A stretch of 64,000 nt of DNA, taken from positions 1 through 64,000 of the forward strand of contig NZ_WHVW01000011.1 in NCBI RefSeq assembly GCF_009651005.1, in the 5' to 3' direction. This stretch comes from Sporosarcina obsidiansis. Its GTDB lineage: Bacteria > Bacillota > Bacilli > Bacillales_A > Planococcaceae. The notes under the pieces are model-generated. The model saw only the letters and a program-made list of their open reading frames with translations, did no database searches and was not told the origin of the DNA. This document shows positions 18,018-25,438 of the stretch, piece after piece (within the stretch, counting starts at the first letter, position 1; every line of letters begins with the position of its first letter). Both the position numbers and the translations under genes were made by a program.

Positions 18018-18710
18018 TCAGTCTTCTATCAAGAAACTCAATACTTTTTCAAACCATACATCCCGGTCATCGCTATAACAAATATGGTGCTTGCCACGCT
18101 CTGAATAAATCAGTTTTTTATGCTCTGATCCTAGCTGTTCAAACAGTAAGGAAGCGGTCGAAACGGGTACAATTCCATCTTTTTCTCCCTGCACAATGCA
18201 AACTGGTGTTTTTACGTCTTGATGATACGGCTTCACTAAACGGACAACACGTAAAAATTCAAGCGCTGCACGAATTGGTGTATGGGTAAGTTTATAATTG
18301 TATAAATGATAGAACGAATCCGGGGGATAACGATGCCGCATGGATGACTTCATCATGATTCTTGCATCTTCTACCAGAATTTTAGGACTGATATACTTTG
18401 CAGCGGCACTAAGTAACACAATTTTTGTAATCGGATAACGTAACGCTAAATACATGGCAATTAAACCACCCATAGAGAAGCCAATAACGAACACGCGATC
18501 AACTTCTTTAAGTAATCCCTGCAATTCAAGCTCAGCGGCCATCACCCATGAGGCCGCTGAGCCTTTTTGCAAACCGCAATCCATTTCGTGTCCAGGTAAA
18601 ACCGGAGACACCACTTTCCAATCCGTATGACTTTTCAGAAACTGTTTCAGGGGAGCAATTTCAAAAGGACCACCTGTAAATCCATGAATAAAGAGGACGC
18701 CTGTTGTCAC
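18018..18710 (-). CDS. Alpha/beta hydrolase, carboxylesterase type
   Basis: A 230-residue single-domain hydrolase resembling Est30-type carboxylesterases. The nucleophile is Ser79 in GFSMGG. The acid is probably the Asp in QGEKDGIVP, and the His lies in GKHHICYSDDRD near the C-terminus. HGFTGGP near residue 9 forms the oxyanion region. The GTG start overlaps the murF stop by four bases (GTGA), so it is coupled to murF. Substrate is unknown. Confidence 0.85.
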   Translation of the reverse strand: MTTGVLFIHGFTGGPFEIAPLKQFLKSHTDWKVVSPVLPGHEMDCGLQKGSAASWVMAAELELQGLLKEVDRVFVIGFSMGGLIAMYLALRYPITKIVLLSAAAKYISPKILVEDARIMMKSSMRHRYPPDSFYHLYNYKLTHTPIRAALEFLRVVRLVKPYHQDVKTPVCIVQGEKDGIVPVSTASLLFEQLGSEHKKLIYSERGKHHICYSDDRDVWFEKVLSFLIED

Positions 18711-20077
18711 GATGATTTCTCTGTGAGCGCTCCGATGACCCGCTCCAACTTCATTCCCCTAGAGCCCTTAAACAAGGCGACTGTCTGCTCTGTCAGTTTC
18801 GGACGTAGCGCATCTGCTATCAATTCTGCATCATCTGCTGCCCACATAACCTCTCCTGAAAAGTCCGTTAGTTGATCCGCAAGCCACTTCATCCGACTAC
18901 CGAAGAGAACAACACCTTGCAGGTCAAGTTCTTTCAAATCTTCCGCCAGACCTTCATGATAGGCCTGTTCCTCATCTCCGAGTTCCAGCATATCGCCAAG
19001 GACAAGCCACTTGTCCCGACGTACGGATGTATCTTTGATAAAACGAAACGCAGCTCGCATAGAGGTAGGTGCGGCATTGTACGCATCATTAATTAGTAAA
19101 GAACCATTCAACCCCGCCACAGGTTGCATACGCATATCAGTCAGCGTGGTTTGTTCTAATGCACTTTTAATTTGTTCGGGAGTCAGTCCTAGTTCATTGG
19201 CAATCAATATGGCTGCCAATGAATTTTTCACTTGGTGTGCACCGTAAACAGGTATGATGAATTCTCCTTGTAGCTTGCCATGTACGGTGAAACAACTTCC
19301 TTTATCAGTGGAACGGATCTGCTCCGTCATCAAATCCGCCCGTTCATAACCGAATGAAACGGTGCGTAACGCAGGCTGCCGCGAAACAAGTTCACGCAAC
19401 AACGGCTCATCACCGTCATAGAGCAATAGACCATCTTTCGCTAAACCATCTATAATTTCAAATTTCGCTTTGGCAATGCCTTCCCGAGAGCCGAGATCTT
19501 GCATATGCGCTTCACCGACATTGGTGATCACCGCAAAGTGAGGAGCTGCGAGATTCGACAAAAAAGAAATCTCTCCGAATCCGCTCATTCCCATTTCTAG
19601 TATGGCTACTTCAGTTTCATCATCGATCGATAATAGTGTTAGCGGCAGTCCTAATTCATTATTGAAATTACCTTCTGTTTTCTTCACTTTTAAATAAGGA
19701 GATAACACACCGGCCAGCAAATCTTTTGTGGATGTTTTACCGTTGGAGCCTGTTACCCCAATGACTTTGCAGGTCAACTCTTCTCGGTAGCTGCGCGCCA
19801 TTTGCTGTAATGCTTGTTCTGCGTCGTCGATGAATAGGAGTGGTAGATTTGCGGGTGGATTCGGTTCATCTTTTTGCCATAGAGCAGCTACTGCCCCCCG
19901 CTCGATCGCGCCTTCGACATACCGATGACCATTCACTTGCTCTCCACGGAAGGGAATAAACAGATCTCCCATTTGCACTTGACGAGAATCGATGCAGACG
20001 CCTGTCACGATTTGCTGTTCAATTTGTTGTCCTTCTGCCTGCAACCACTGCTGAATCGTTGATAGATTTCGTTTCAC
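18707..20077 (-). CDS. murF: UDP-MurNAc-tripeptide:D-Ala-D-Ala ligase MurF
   Basis: A 456-residue Mur ligase adding D-Ala-D-Ala to the UDP-MurNAc-tripeptide in the cytoplasm. The ATP loop is GVTGSNGKTSTKDLL (about 108-122). Other motifs are TEGNFNNELGLPLTLL, EMGMSGFGEI and NDAYNAAPTSM. The GTG start follows GAGGG by seven bases. It lies 14 bp downstream of ddl, which makes its substrate, and both read in the same direction. Confidence 0.96.
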   Translation of the reverse strand: MKRNLSTIQQWLQAEGQQIEQQIVTGVCIDSRQVQMGDLFIPFRGEQVNGHRYVEGAIERGAVAALWQKDEPNPPANLPLLFIDDAEQALQQMARSYREELTCKVIGVTGSNGKTSTKDLLAGVLSPYLKVKKTEGNFNNELGLPLTLLSIDDETEVAILEMGMSGFGEISFLSNLAAPHFAVITNVGEAHMQDLGSREGIAKAKFEIIDGLAKDGLLLYDGDEPLLRELVSRQPALRTVSFGYERADLMTEQIRSTDKGSCFTVHGKLQGEFIIPVYGAHQVKNSLAAILIANELGLTPEQIKSALEQTTLTDMRMQPVAGLNGSLLINDAYNAAPTSMRAAFRFIKDTSVRRDKWLVLGDMLELGDEEQAYHEGLAEDLKELDLQGVVLFGSRMKWLADQLTDFSGEVMWAADDAELIADALRPKLTEQTVALFKGSRGMKLERVIGALTEKSS

Positions 20078-20091
20078 ATTACATCCCTCGC

Positions 20092-21156
20092 TCAGTCCAT
20101 TGTATATTGCAATTTTTGTTTTTCTGCATGACGTTCAAATGCTAGTTCGATAAGTTGGTCAATCAAATCAGGATATGAAAGTCCGGATTTTTGCCAAAGT
20201 AACGGGAACATGCTGGTCGGTGTAAAGCCCGGCAGCGTATTCACTTCATTGATCAATACCTCATCATCTTCTGTAACAAAAAAGTCCGCGCGCACGAGTC
20301 CTGCGCAATCTAGCACTTTGAAAGCACGAATTGCCATATCTTTCATATGTCGCGCTGCCTCGTCGGGAATCACTGCCGGAATCGATAATTCAGTGCTTTG
20401 GTCCTGATATTTCGCTTCATAATCATAAAACTCAGCAACTGGTCGAATTTCCCCTGCAACAGAAACTGCAGGATGATCATTTCCTAGCACAGCCATCTCG
20501 ATTTCACGTGCTTTGATGCCCTGTTCCACAATGATTTTACGGTCAAATTTTAATGCGAGATCGATTGCCTGACGGAGTGTTTGACGGTTATCTGCTTTGC
20601 TAATTCCAACGCTAGAACCAAGATTTGCCGGTTTGACAAACATCGGATATGACAACTGCTGTTCAGCTTGTTCCAACAAAGCCTCCGCATTCTCTTGCCA
20701 TGCAATGCGAATAAAATGAATATAATTCACTTGCGCTAATCCAGCTTGCGCGAATAATTGCTTCATGACCACTTTGTCCATGCCTGCCGAAGAAGATAGT
20801 ACACCATTTCCTGCATACGGAATATTCAACACTTCAAACAATCCTTGCACCGTACCATCTTCTCCATTCGTACCATGAAGTAGCGGGAGGATTACGTCAG
20901 GCATAGCCCCCTGCAAAAACCCCTCGATATGATCAGGTTGTGAATCGCCTTCTTTCGTTAGACGTAAGGTTTCGATTTCAGCGACTGGTCCTTCGAGCGG
21001 TTGACCTTTCAACCATTCCCCTTGCATCGTGATATAAATCGGTAACACTTCATATTTATTCAAATCAAGCGCCTGCGTGACCGCCCGCGCTGTAGAAAGT
21101 GATACTTCATGTTCCGCAGATTTCCCACCATATACTAATCCTAATCGTTTTTTCAT
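20092..21156 (-). CDS. ddl: D-alanine--D-alanine ligase
   Basis: About 354 residues, an ATP-grasp enzyme that joins two D-Ala molecules. Motifs include GLVYGGKSAEHEVSL at the N-terminus, HGTNGEDGTVQG, KPANLGSSVGISK and NEVNTLPGFTPTSM. The longest frame begins at 21225, but the ATG at 21156 follows GAGGAG and starts with the family's MKKRLGLVYGG. It heads the ddl-murF-esterase operon and is divergent from the first SEDS gene. Confidence 0.96.
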   Translation of the reverse strand: MKKRLGLVYGGKSAEHEVSLSTARAVTQALDLNKYEVLPIYITMQGEWLKGQPLEGPVAEIETLRLTKEGDSQPDHIEGFLQGAMPDVILPLLHGTNGEDGTVQGLFEVLNIPYAGNGVLSSSAGMDKVVMKQLFAQAGLAQVNYIHFIRIAWQENAEALLEQAEQQLSYPMFVKPANLGSSVGISKADNRQTLRQAIDLALKFDRKIIVEQGIKAREIEMAVLGNDHPAVSVAGEIRPVAEFYDYEAKYQDQSTELSIPAVIPDEAARHMKDMAIRAFKVLDCAGLVRADFFVTEDDEVLINEVNTLPGFTPTSMFPLLWQKSGLSYPDLIDQLIELAFERHAEKQKLQYTMD

Positions 21157-21390
21157 ATAATCTCCTCGCAATCCGTAGATTTCATTCATACAGTTTACCA
21201 TGAAACTAGCCAATTCATGAATCAAAACTAGTGCTGTGCGTTCTTTTTACAACTTATAGAAACTATTCATTTCCCAACTCGTCAATTAATGAGTGTACTT
21301 CTTAAAAACATTTACGATATAATAAGAGATTGTAGTGATTATCTTAAAACTAGAAGGAGAATGATGACTCCAGAAAAGGTGAGTTCGTAA

Positions 21391-22575
21391 TTGAAGCAAT
21401 CAAACAGGCTAGGTGAACGATTCGATTGGACACTTGCCTTTATCATTATGCTATTCGGTGTAATTAGTTTAGTTGTCATTGGATCTGCTCAAACTTCTGA
21501 GCAGTACACACAAAATTTTGTTATAAAACAAGTCAGATGGTACATCCTAGGATCTTTTATTGTTGCGATGGTCATGTATTTCGAACCAGATCAATACAAG
21601 AAAGTTTCATGGTATTTTTATGGTTTTGGTATTTTTTTATTACTATTCCTCATGTTAGCGCCTGGAGGACCTGGGCAAATCGCAGAAATGCGCTACAATG
21701 CAAAACGCTGGCTTCATTTACCGGTCATTGGCACTATCCAGCCTGCAGAGTTTATCAAAACCTTTTTTATTCTCGGTCTTGCTCGGATGGTCAGTTCACA
21801 TAACGAAATGACTTTGCTGCGAACTTATCAAACCGACCTGAAACTGCTCGGTAAAATCGCACTCATGCTTGTCGTACCTTTGTTTTTCATCATGAAGCAA
21901 CCTGACTTAGGGACTTCTCTAGTCTTTATTTCCATTACAGCGGCAGTTGTGATTGTGTCAGGGATATCATGGAAACTTCTCGTGCCGCTTTTTTCCATCG
22001 GCGCTGTATCAGGAGCAGGTTTGCTCTGGATGGCGCTCTACGCGCAGGATTTCCTAGATAAAATCGGATTTTCTCCCTATCAGTTTAAACGAGTCTATTC
22101 ATGGCTTGATCCTTATTCTTATCCAACCGACGAAGGGTATAATCTGATTACTGCGATGACCGCGATCGGATCAGGGGAGCTAACAGGAAAAGGGTTTCTT
22201 GGACGAATTGTTTATATTCCAGAAAATCACACGGATTTTATTTTCAGTGTCATTGGAGAAGAATATGGATTTATCGGTGCGTGTATTGTGATTACACTGT
22301 ATTTTATTTTAATCTATCATTTAACTAAAGTTGCTCTATCCTTACATGATCCTTTCAGCGTATATGTCTGTACCGGCGTTATTGCGATGATTGCCTTCCA
22401 TGTGTTTGAAAACATCGGCATGAATATCCAGTTATTACCCATAACCGGGATACCGTTGCCTTTCATCAGCTATGGCGGCAGTTCGATATTCAGTAATATG
22501 TTGGCAATCGGGTTGATATTTAGCATGAAATTTCATCATCGAACATATATGTTCGCTTCAGATGATGAAGATTGA
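21391..22575 (+). CDS. SEDS family peptidoglycan polymerase, RodA/FtsW type (copy 1)
   Basis: A 394-residue membrane protein with about ten helices. RodA/FtsW-type proteins polymerise glycan from lipid II, usually with a class B penicillin-binding protein. Motifs present are YNAKRWLHLP, IQPAEFIKTF, KQPDLGTSLVF, WLDPYSYPTDEGYNLI, HTDFIFSVIGEEYGF and the C-terminal PLPFISYGGSS. The start is TTG at 21391, with AAAGGTGAG seven bases upstream. Copy 2 follows 47 bp later. No penicillin-binding protein gene is adjacent. Confidence 0.9.
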   Translation: MKQSNRLGERFDWTLAFIIMLFGVISLVVIGSAQTSEQYTQNFVIKQVRWYILGSFIVAMVMYFEPDQYKKVSWYFYGFGIFLLLFLMLAPGGPGQIAEMRYNAKRWLHLPVIGTIQPAEFIKTFFILGLARMVSSHNEMTLLRTYQTDLKLLGKIALMLVVPLFFIMKQPDLGTSLVFISITAAVVIVSGISWKLLVPLFSIGAVSGAGLLWMALYAQDFLDKIGFSPYQFKRVYSWLDPYSYPTDEGYNLITAMTAIGSGELTGKGFLGRIVYIPENHTDFIFSVIGEEYGFIGACIVITLYFILIYHLTKVALSLHDPFSVYVCTGVIAMIAFHVFENIGMNIQLLPITGIPLPFISYGGSSIFSNMLAIGLIFSMKFHHRTYMFASDDED

Positions 22576-22622
22576 TTGTTTATTGTGAGGAGCACTTCAT
22601 ACTGAGACTATAGGTGAAACTT

Positions 22623-23810
22623 ATGAAAACATATAATAAGCCGCTAGAACGTTTTGATTGGACGTTGGCATTCATTTTATTATTATTTTGCATGGTGAGT
22701 CTTTTCGCCATCGCTTCTGCACAAACCACAGGACAATATACGATTAATTTCGTACCTTCACAAATTCAGTGGTACATCGTAGGAGCTCTCATCATTGCGG
22801 GCACGATGTATTTCGAGCCCGAACAATACTTTAAAGCCGCCTGGTGGATTTATGGTGGTGGGATCTTGCTGTTATTCCTGCTGTTCGTTTTGCCTGAAAG
22901 TATGGATTTAGTAGCGCGGCGAAACAATGCGAAAAGCTGGTTTCATTTACCATTTGGAATTGGGAGTATTCAGCCTGCGGAGTTCATGAAGACGTTCTTC
23001 ATAATTGCACTCGCCCGCCTGATTACACAGCATCATGAACACTATACGGTAAAGACGTTAAAGACAGACGGTTTATTACTCGCTAAAATTTGTGGTGTCT
23101 TACTCGTTCCATTGATTTTCATCATGCTACAACCTGATTTAGGAACAGGTCTCGTCTTCATGGCGATCACTGCAGCATTAATTATTATATCAGGAATTTC
23201 TTGGAAAATAATTGCTCCAATCTTTATTGGAGGCTTTGTAAGTGGCGCTACGTTATTGCTGATGGCGTTATACGCGCAAGACTTTTTGTTGAAACTAGGA
23301 TTCAAAAAGTATCAGTTTGAACGGATCTATTCTTGGATCGATCCCTACTCCTATGCCTCCAATGAAGGTATGCACTTAATTACTTCGTTGAATGCCATTG
23401 GATCGGGCGAGTTATTCGGCAAAGGCTTTAAAGGTAGAGAAGTATATGTTGCAGAAAGCCATACGGACTTCATATTTACAACGATCGGAGAAGATTGGGG
23501 ATTTGTTGGTACGAGCTTGATCATTTGCCTATTCTTCTTCTTAATTTACCACCTGACTAAGATTACATTAGAGTTGAAAGATCCATTCAGCACGTATATT
23601 TCTGCTGGAATCATCGCCATGATCACTTTCCATGTATTCGAAAATATCGGGATGACGATTCAGCTGTTGCCGATCACAGGGATCCCATTACCATTCATCA
23701 GCTACGGTGGTAGTTCGCTCATGGGGAATATGCTAGCGATCGGATTGATCTTCAGCATGAAGTTCCATCACCGCAGCACCATGTTTCACGCATCTAATGA
23801 TTATGAATAA
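22623..23810 (+). CDS. SEDS family peptidoglycan polymerase, RodA/FtsW type (copy 2)
   Basis: About 395 residues and clearly a tandem paralogue of the preceding gene. It shares ERFDWTLAFI, SAQTTGQYTINF, IQPAEFMKTF, LQPDLGTGLVF, HTDFIFTTIGEDWGF and PLPFISYGGSS. The GTG at 22614 belongs to the AGGTGA ribosome site, so the ATG at 22623 is preferred. A terminator-like hairpin at 23815-23870 follows directly and runs into the next gene's ribosome site. Confidence 0.9.
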   Translation: MKTYNKPLERFDWTLAFILLLFCMVSLFAIASAQTTGQYTINFVPSQIQWYIVGALIIAGTMYFEPEQYFKAAWWIYGGGILLLFLLFVLPESMDLVARRNNAKSWFHLPFGIGSIQPAEFMKTFFIIALARLITQHHEHYTVKTLKTDGLLLAKICGVLLVPLIFIMLQPDLGTGLVFMAITAALIIISGISWKIIAPIFIGGFVSGATLLLMALYAQDFLLKLGFKKYQFERIYSWIDPYSYASNEGMHLITSLNAIGSGELFGKGFKGREVYVAESHTDFIFTTIGEDWGFVGTSLIICLFFFLIYHLTKITLELKDPFSTYISAGIIAMITFHVFENIGMTIQLLPITGIPLPFISYGGSSLMGNMLAIGLIFSMKFHHRSTMFHASNDYE

Positions 23811-23814
23811 GACA

Positions 23815-23870
23815 CCTCCTTTCCTGACAAGTACAAGTTGTGTACACTGTATAGGAAAGGGGGTTTTTTT
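23815..23870 (+). terminator. Terminator whose 3' arm is the next gene's ribosome site
   Basis: Arms cctcctttcct (23815-23825) and aggaaaggggg (23853-23863) pair over 11 bp with one G-U. Seven T follow, then directly the ATG of the PhnA-like gene at 23871. The hairpin would both end the SEDS transcript and mask the AAAGGGGG site. Confidence 0.65.
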
Positions 23871-24212
23871 ATGTCAGCGTTACCGAATTGCCCGAAATGC
23901 CAATCTGAATACACGTATGAAGATGGGAACCTTCTCGTTTGTCCAGAATGCGCGCATGAGTGGACACAGCAATCAATGGAAGAATCTGAGCAAGAGACTC
24001 AGATTGTGAAAGACGCGAATGGGAATGTTTTGCAGGATGGCGATTCTGTAAGTGTCGTGAAGGATTTGAAGGTGAAAGGAAGCTCTTCCGCTTTAAAAAT
24101 GGGAACAAAAGTAAAAAATATTCGTTTAGTGGATGGCGACCATAATATTGACTGTAAAATTGATGGATTTGGTGCTATGCAACTAAAATCTGAATTTGTT
24201 AAGAAAATCTAA
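23871..24212 (+). CDS. PhnA/YjdM family zinc-ribbon protein
   Basis: A 113-residue cytosolic protein. The N-terminal zinc ribbon is CPKC (about 8-11) and CPEC (about 26-29). The PhnA C-terminal SH3-like domain follows ([27 protein letters not shown]...[20 protein letters not shown]). The family was named after an E. coli phosphonate locus, but its function is not established. The ATG at 23871 follows AAAGGGGG and seven T. A strong terminator follows. Confidence 0.88.
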   Translation: MSALPNCPKCQSEYTYEDGNLLVCPECAHEWTQQSMEESEQETQIVKDANGNVLQDGDSVSVVKDLKVKGSSSALKMGTKVKNIRLVDGDHNIDCKIDGFGAMQLKSEFVKKI

Positions 24213-24230
24213 TGAACGATGTAATGAAGA

Positions 24231-24264
24231 GACTCCCTCCGAATCAAATCGGAGGGAGTCTTTT
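24231..24264 (+). terminator. Terminator after the PhnA-like gene
   Basis: Perfect 12-bp arms gactccctccga (24231-24242) and tcggagggagtc (24249-24260), then TTTT. It may also serve the small minus-strand gene ending at 24280. Confidence 0.9.
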
Positions 24265-24279
24265 CATTACCACAAGAAT

Positions 24280-24420
24280 TTAATTGGGTTGTACGGGCGG
24301 TGCTTGTACAGCAGGCGTAAGAGCTTGTAGCATATCACTTCTCGATTTCGTGAGTGTAGCAGAAACACCAAGCTTTGCCAAATTGGATATAATCTTCTTT
24401 ATGTCCATTTCTTTAGCCAC
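24280..24420 (-). CDS. Small 46-residue protein of unknown function
   Basis: The ORF starts at GTG (24420), five bases after GAGGTGG. It encodes a peptide with an amphipathic first half (MAKEMDIKKIISNLAKLGVS) and a Pro/Gln-rich tail ending APPVQPN. It has no cysteines and no membrane segment. It converges on the PhnA-like gene and shares its bidirectional terminator. I recognise no family. The strong ribosome site and terminator argue that it is real; the competing plus-strand frame lacks a ribosome site. Confidence 0.55.
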   Translation of the reverse strand: MAKEMDIKKIISNLAKLGVSATLTKSRSDMLQALTPAVQAPPVQPN

Positions 24421-24525
24421 TTATTCCACCTCAATCTTCCTTGTTAATTATATAGACGTTTTGATATCTCGTGAAGTTCTGTTTCTTATTGAATAAATTC
24501 CGCTTCTGTTTAATTTTGTATCTAG

Positions 24526-24700
24526 TTGTATGTGCCGGTCGAGACTAGACGGCGCTTTCCACTTTTGTTTTGCATCTAGTTCCAAGCGCCAGTCTCTCGG
24601 GTCACTTCGGACTTTTCGAAAAGGTGCAAAGAACGCACCTTTGTCGACAAGACCTCCAGTGCCTTTCGAGACTAGACGGCGCTTTCCACTTTTGTTTTGT
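24526..24700. repeat. MITE-like intergenic repeat, short copy followed by full copy
   Basis: A full element (about 24571-24700) begins TGCATCTAGTT and ends GAGACTAGACGGCGCTTTCC plus a T-rich tail. Its ends are imperfect inverted repeats (AAGCGCCAGTCTCTCG against CGAGACTAGACGGCGCTT). In its middle is the hairpin AAGGTGC/GCACCTT. The stretch 24526-24572 carries the same two ends without the middle. The same 32-bp end occurs at 24541-24572 and 24668-24699. Related elements occur between genes in several Bacillales, from memory. Confidence 0.65.
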
Positions 24701-24802
24701 TATTCCTATCATACCACTCTGAAAGGATTTTAAATCTTTCATTTATGTTACAATTGTATATTTTTTGCAAACTTTTTGCCTCAGGAAGTTCAAATTAATG
24801 CT

Positions 24803-24832
24803 TTGACATACCCCCCTATCGTATATTAAGAT
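24803..24832 (+). promoter_or_regulatory. csoR-copZ-copA promoter with CsoR operator-like sequence
   Basis: TTGACA (24803-24808), an 18-bp spacer and TAAGAT (24827-24832). The spacer holds ATACCCCCCTATCGTAT, which resembles the C-rich/G-rich pseudo-inverted CsoR operators of copZA promoters. Repression without copper is the expected mode. Confidence 0.65.
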
Positions 24833-24859
24833 TATGATATAGAAGGTGGTGAGATACTA

Positions 24860-25189
24860 TTGACGATACTCCCAGAAGATTTATCTGTAGATGAAGCTCA
24901 AATTTCCTGTCGAAAGAGCAATCATCCCGATTCTGTGAAGACCAATTTAATCCATCGTTTGAACCGGGTGGAAGGTCAAGTACGAGGAATTAAAGGAATG
25001 ATCGAGCGTGATGTCTACTGTGATGATATTATTACCCAACTTTCCGCAACTCAATCTGCTTTAAATAGTGTGGCAAATGTTTTATTGGATGGACACTTGA
25101 AAGGTTGTGTCAAAAACAGGCTGGCTGAAGGCGATGAAGAAGTGCTAGATGAACTACTAACCACTATTTCAAAATTGATACGAAAATAA
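24860..25189 (+). CDS. csoR: Copper-sensing repressor CsoR
   Basis: A 109-residue all-helical repressor. The Cu(I) ligands are Cys54, His79 and Cys83, matching the family spacing. HRLNRVEGQVRGIKGMIE is the DNA-binding signature. The TTG start follows GAAGGTGGTGAG. It leads the csoR-copZ-copA operon, and copper binding should release it from the promoter just upstream. Confidence 0.95.
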   Translation: MTILPEDLSVDEAQISCRKSNHPDSVKTNLIHRLNRVEGQVRGIKGMIERDVYCDDIITQLSATQSALNSVANVLLDGHLKGCVKNRLAEGDEEVLDELLTTISKLIRK

Positions 25190-25202
25190 GGAGGAATTAT
25201 CA

Positions 25203-25412
25203 ATGAAAGAAACTACATTGAACGTACAAGGGATGTCTTGCAACCACTGTGTCCAGGCAGTAGAAGGCGCAGTGAATGCTTTACCAGGAGTGGAGCGTGC
25301 ATTGGTGGAATTGAAAGCAAACAACGTAACGGTACAATTTGATGAGCAAGCTATTTCGATCGAACAAATCACAGAAGCGATTGAAGAACAGGGATATGAT
25401 GTAAAAGCCTAA
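25203..25412 (+). CDS. copZ: Copper chaperone CopZ
   Basis: A 69-residue single heavy-metal-associated domain that carries Cu(I) to CopA. The metal motif is GMSCNHC (residues 11-17). AAGGAGG precedes the ATG. It lies 13 bp after csoR and 26 bp before copA. Confidence 0.96.
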   Translation: MKETTLNVQGMSCNHCVQAVEGAVNALPGVERALVELKANNVTVQFDEQAISIEQITEAIEEQGYDVKA

Positions 25413-25438
25413 CGCATAGAAAGGTGTCTTGATCCATT

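Noticed and set aside
24284..24496. Plus-strand ORF beginning MGCTGGACTAG
   Set aside because: It has no ribosome site and is antisense to the better supported 46-residue gene.
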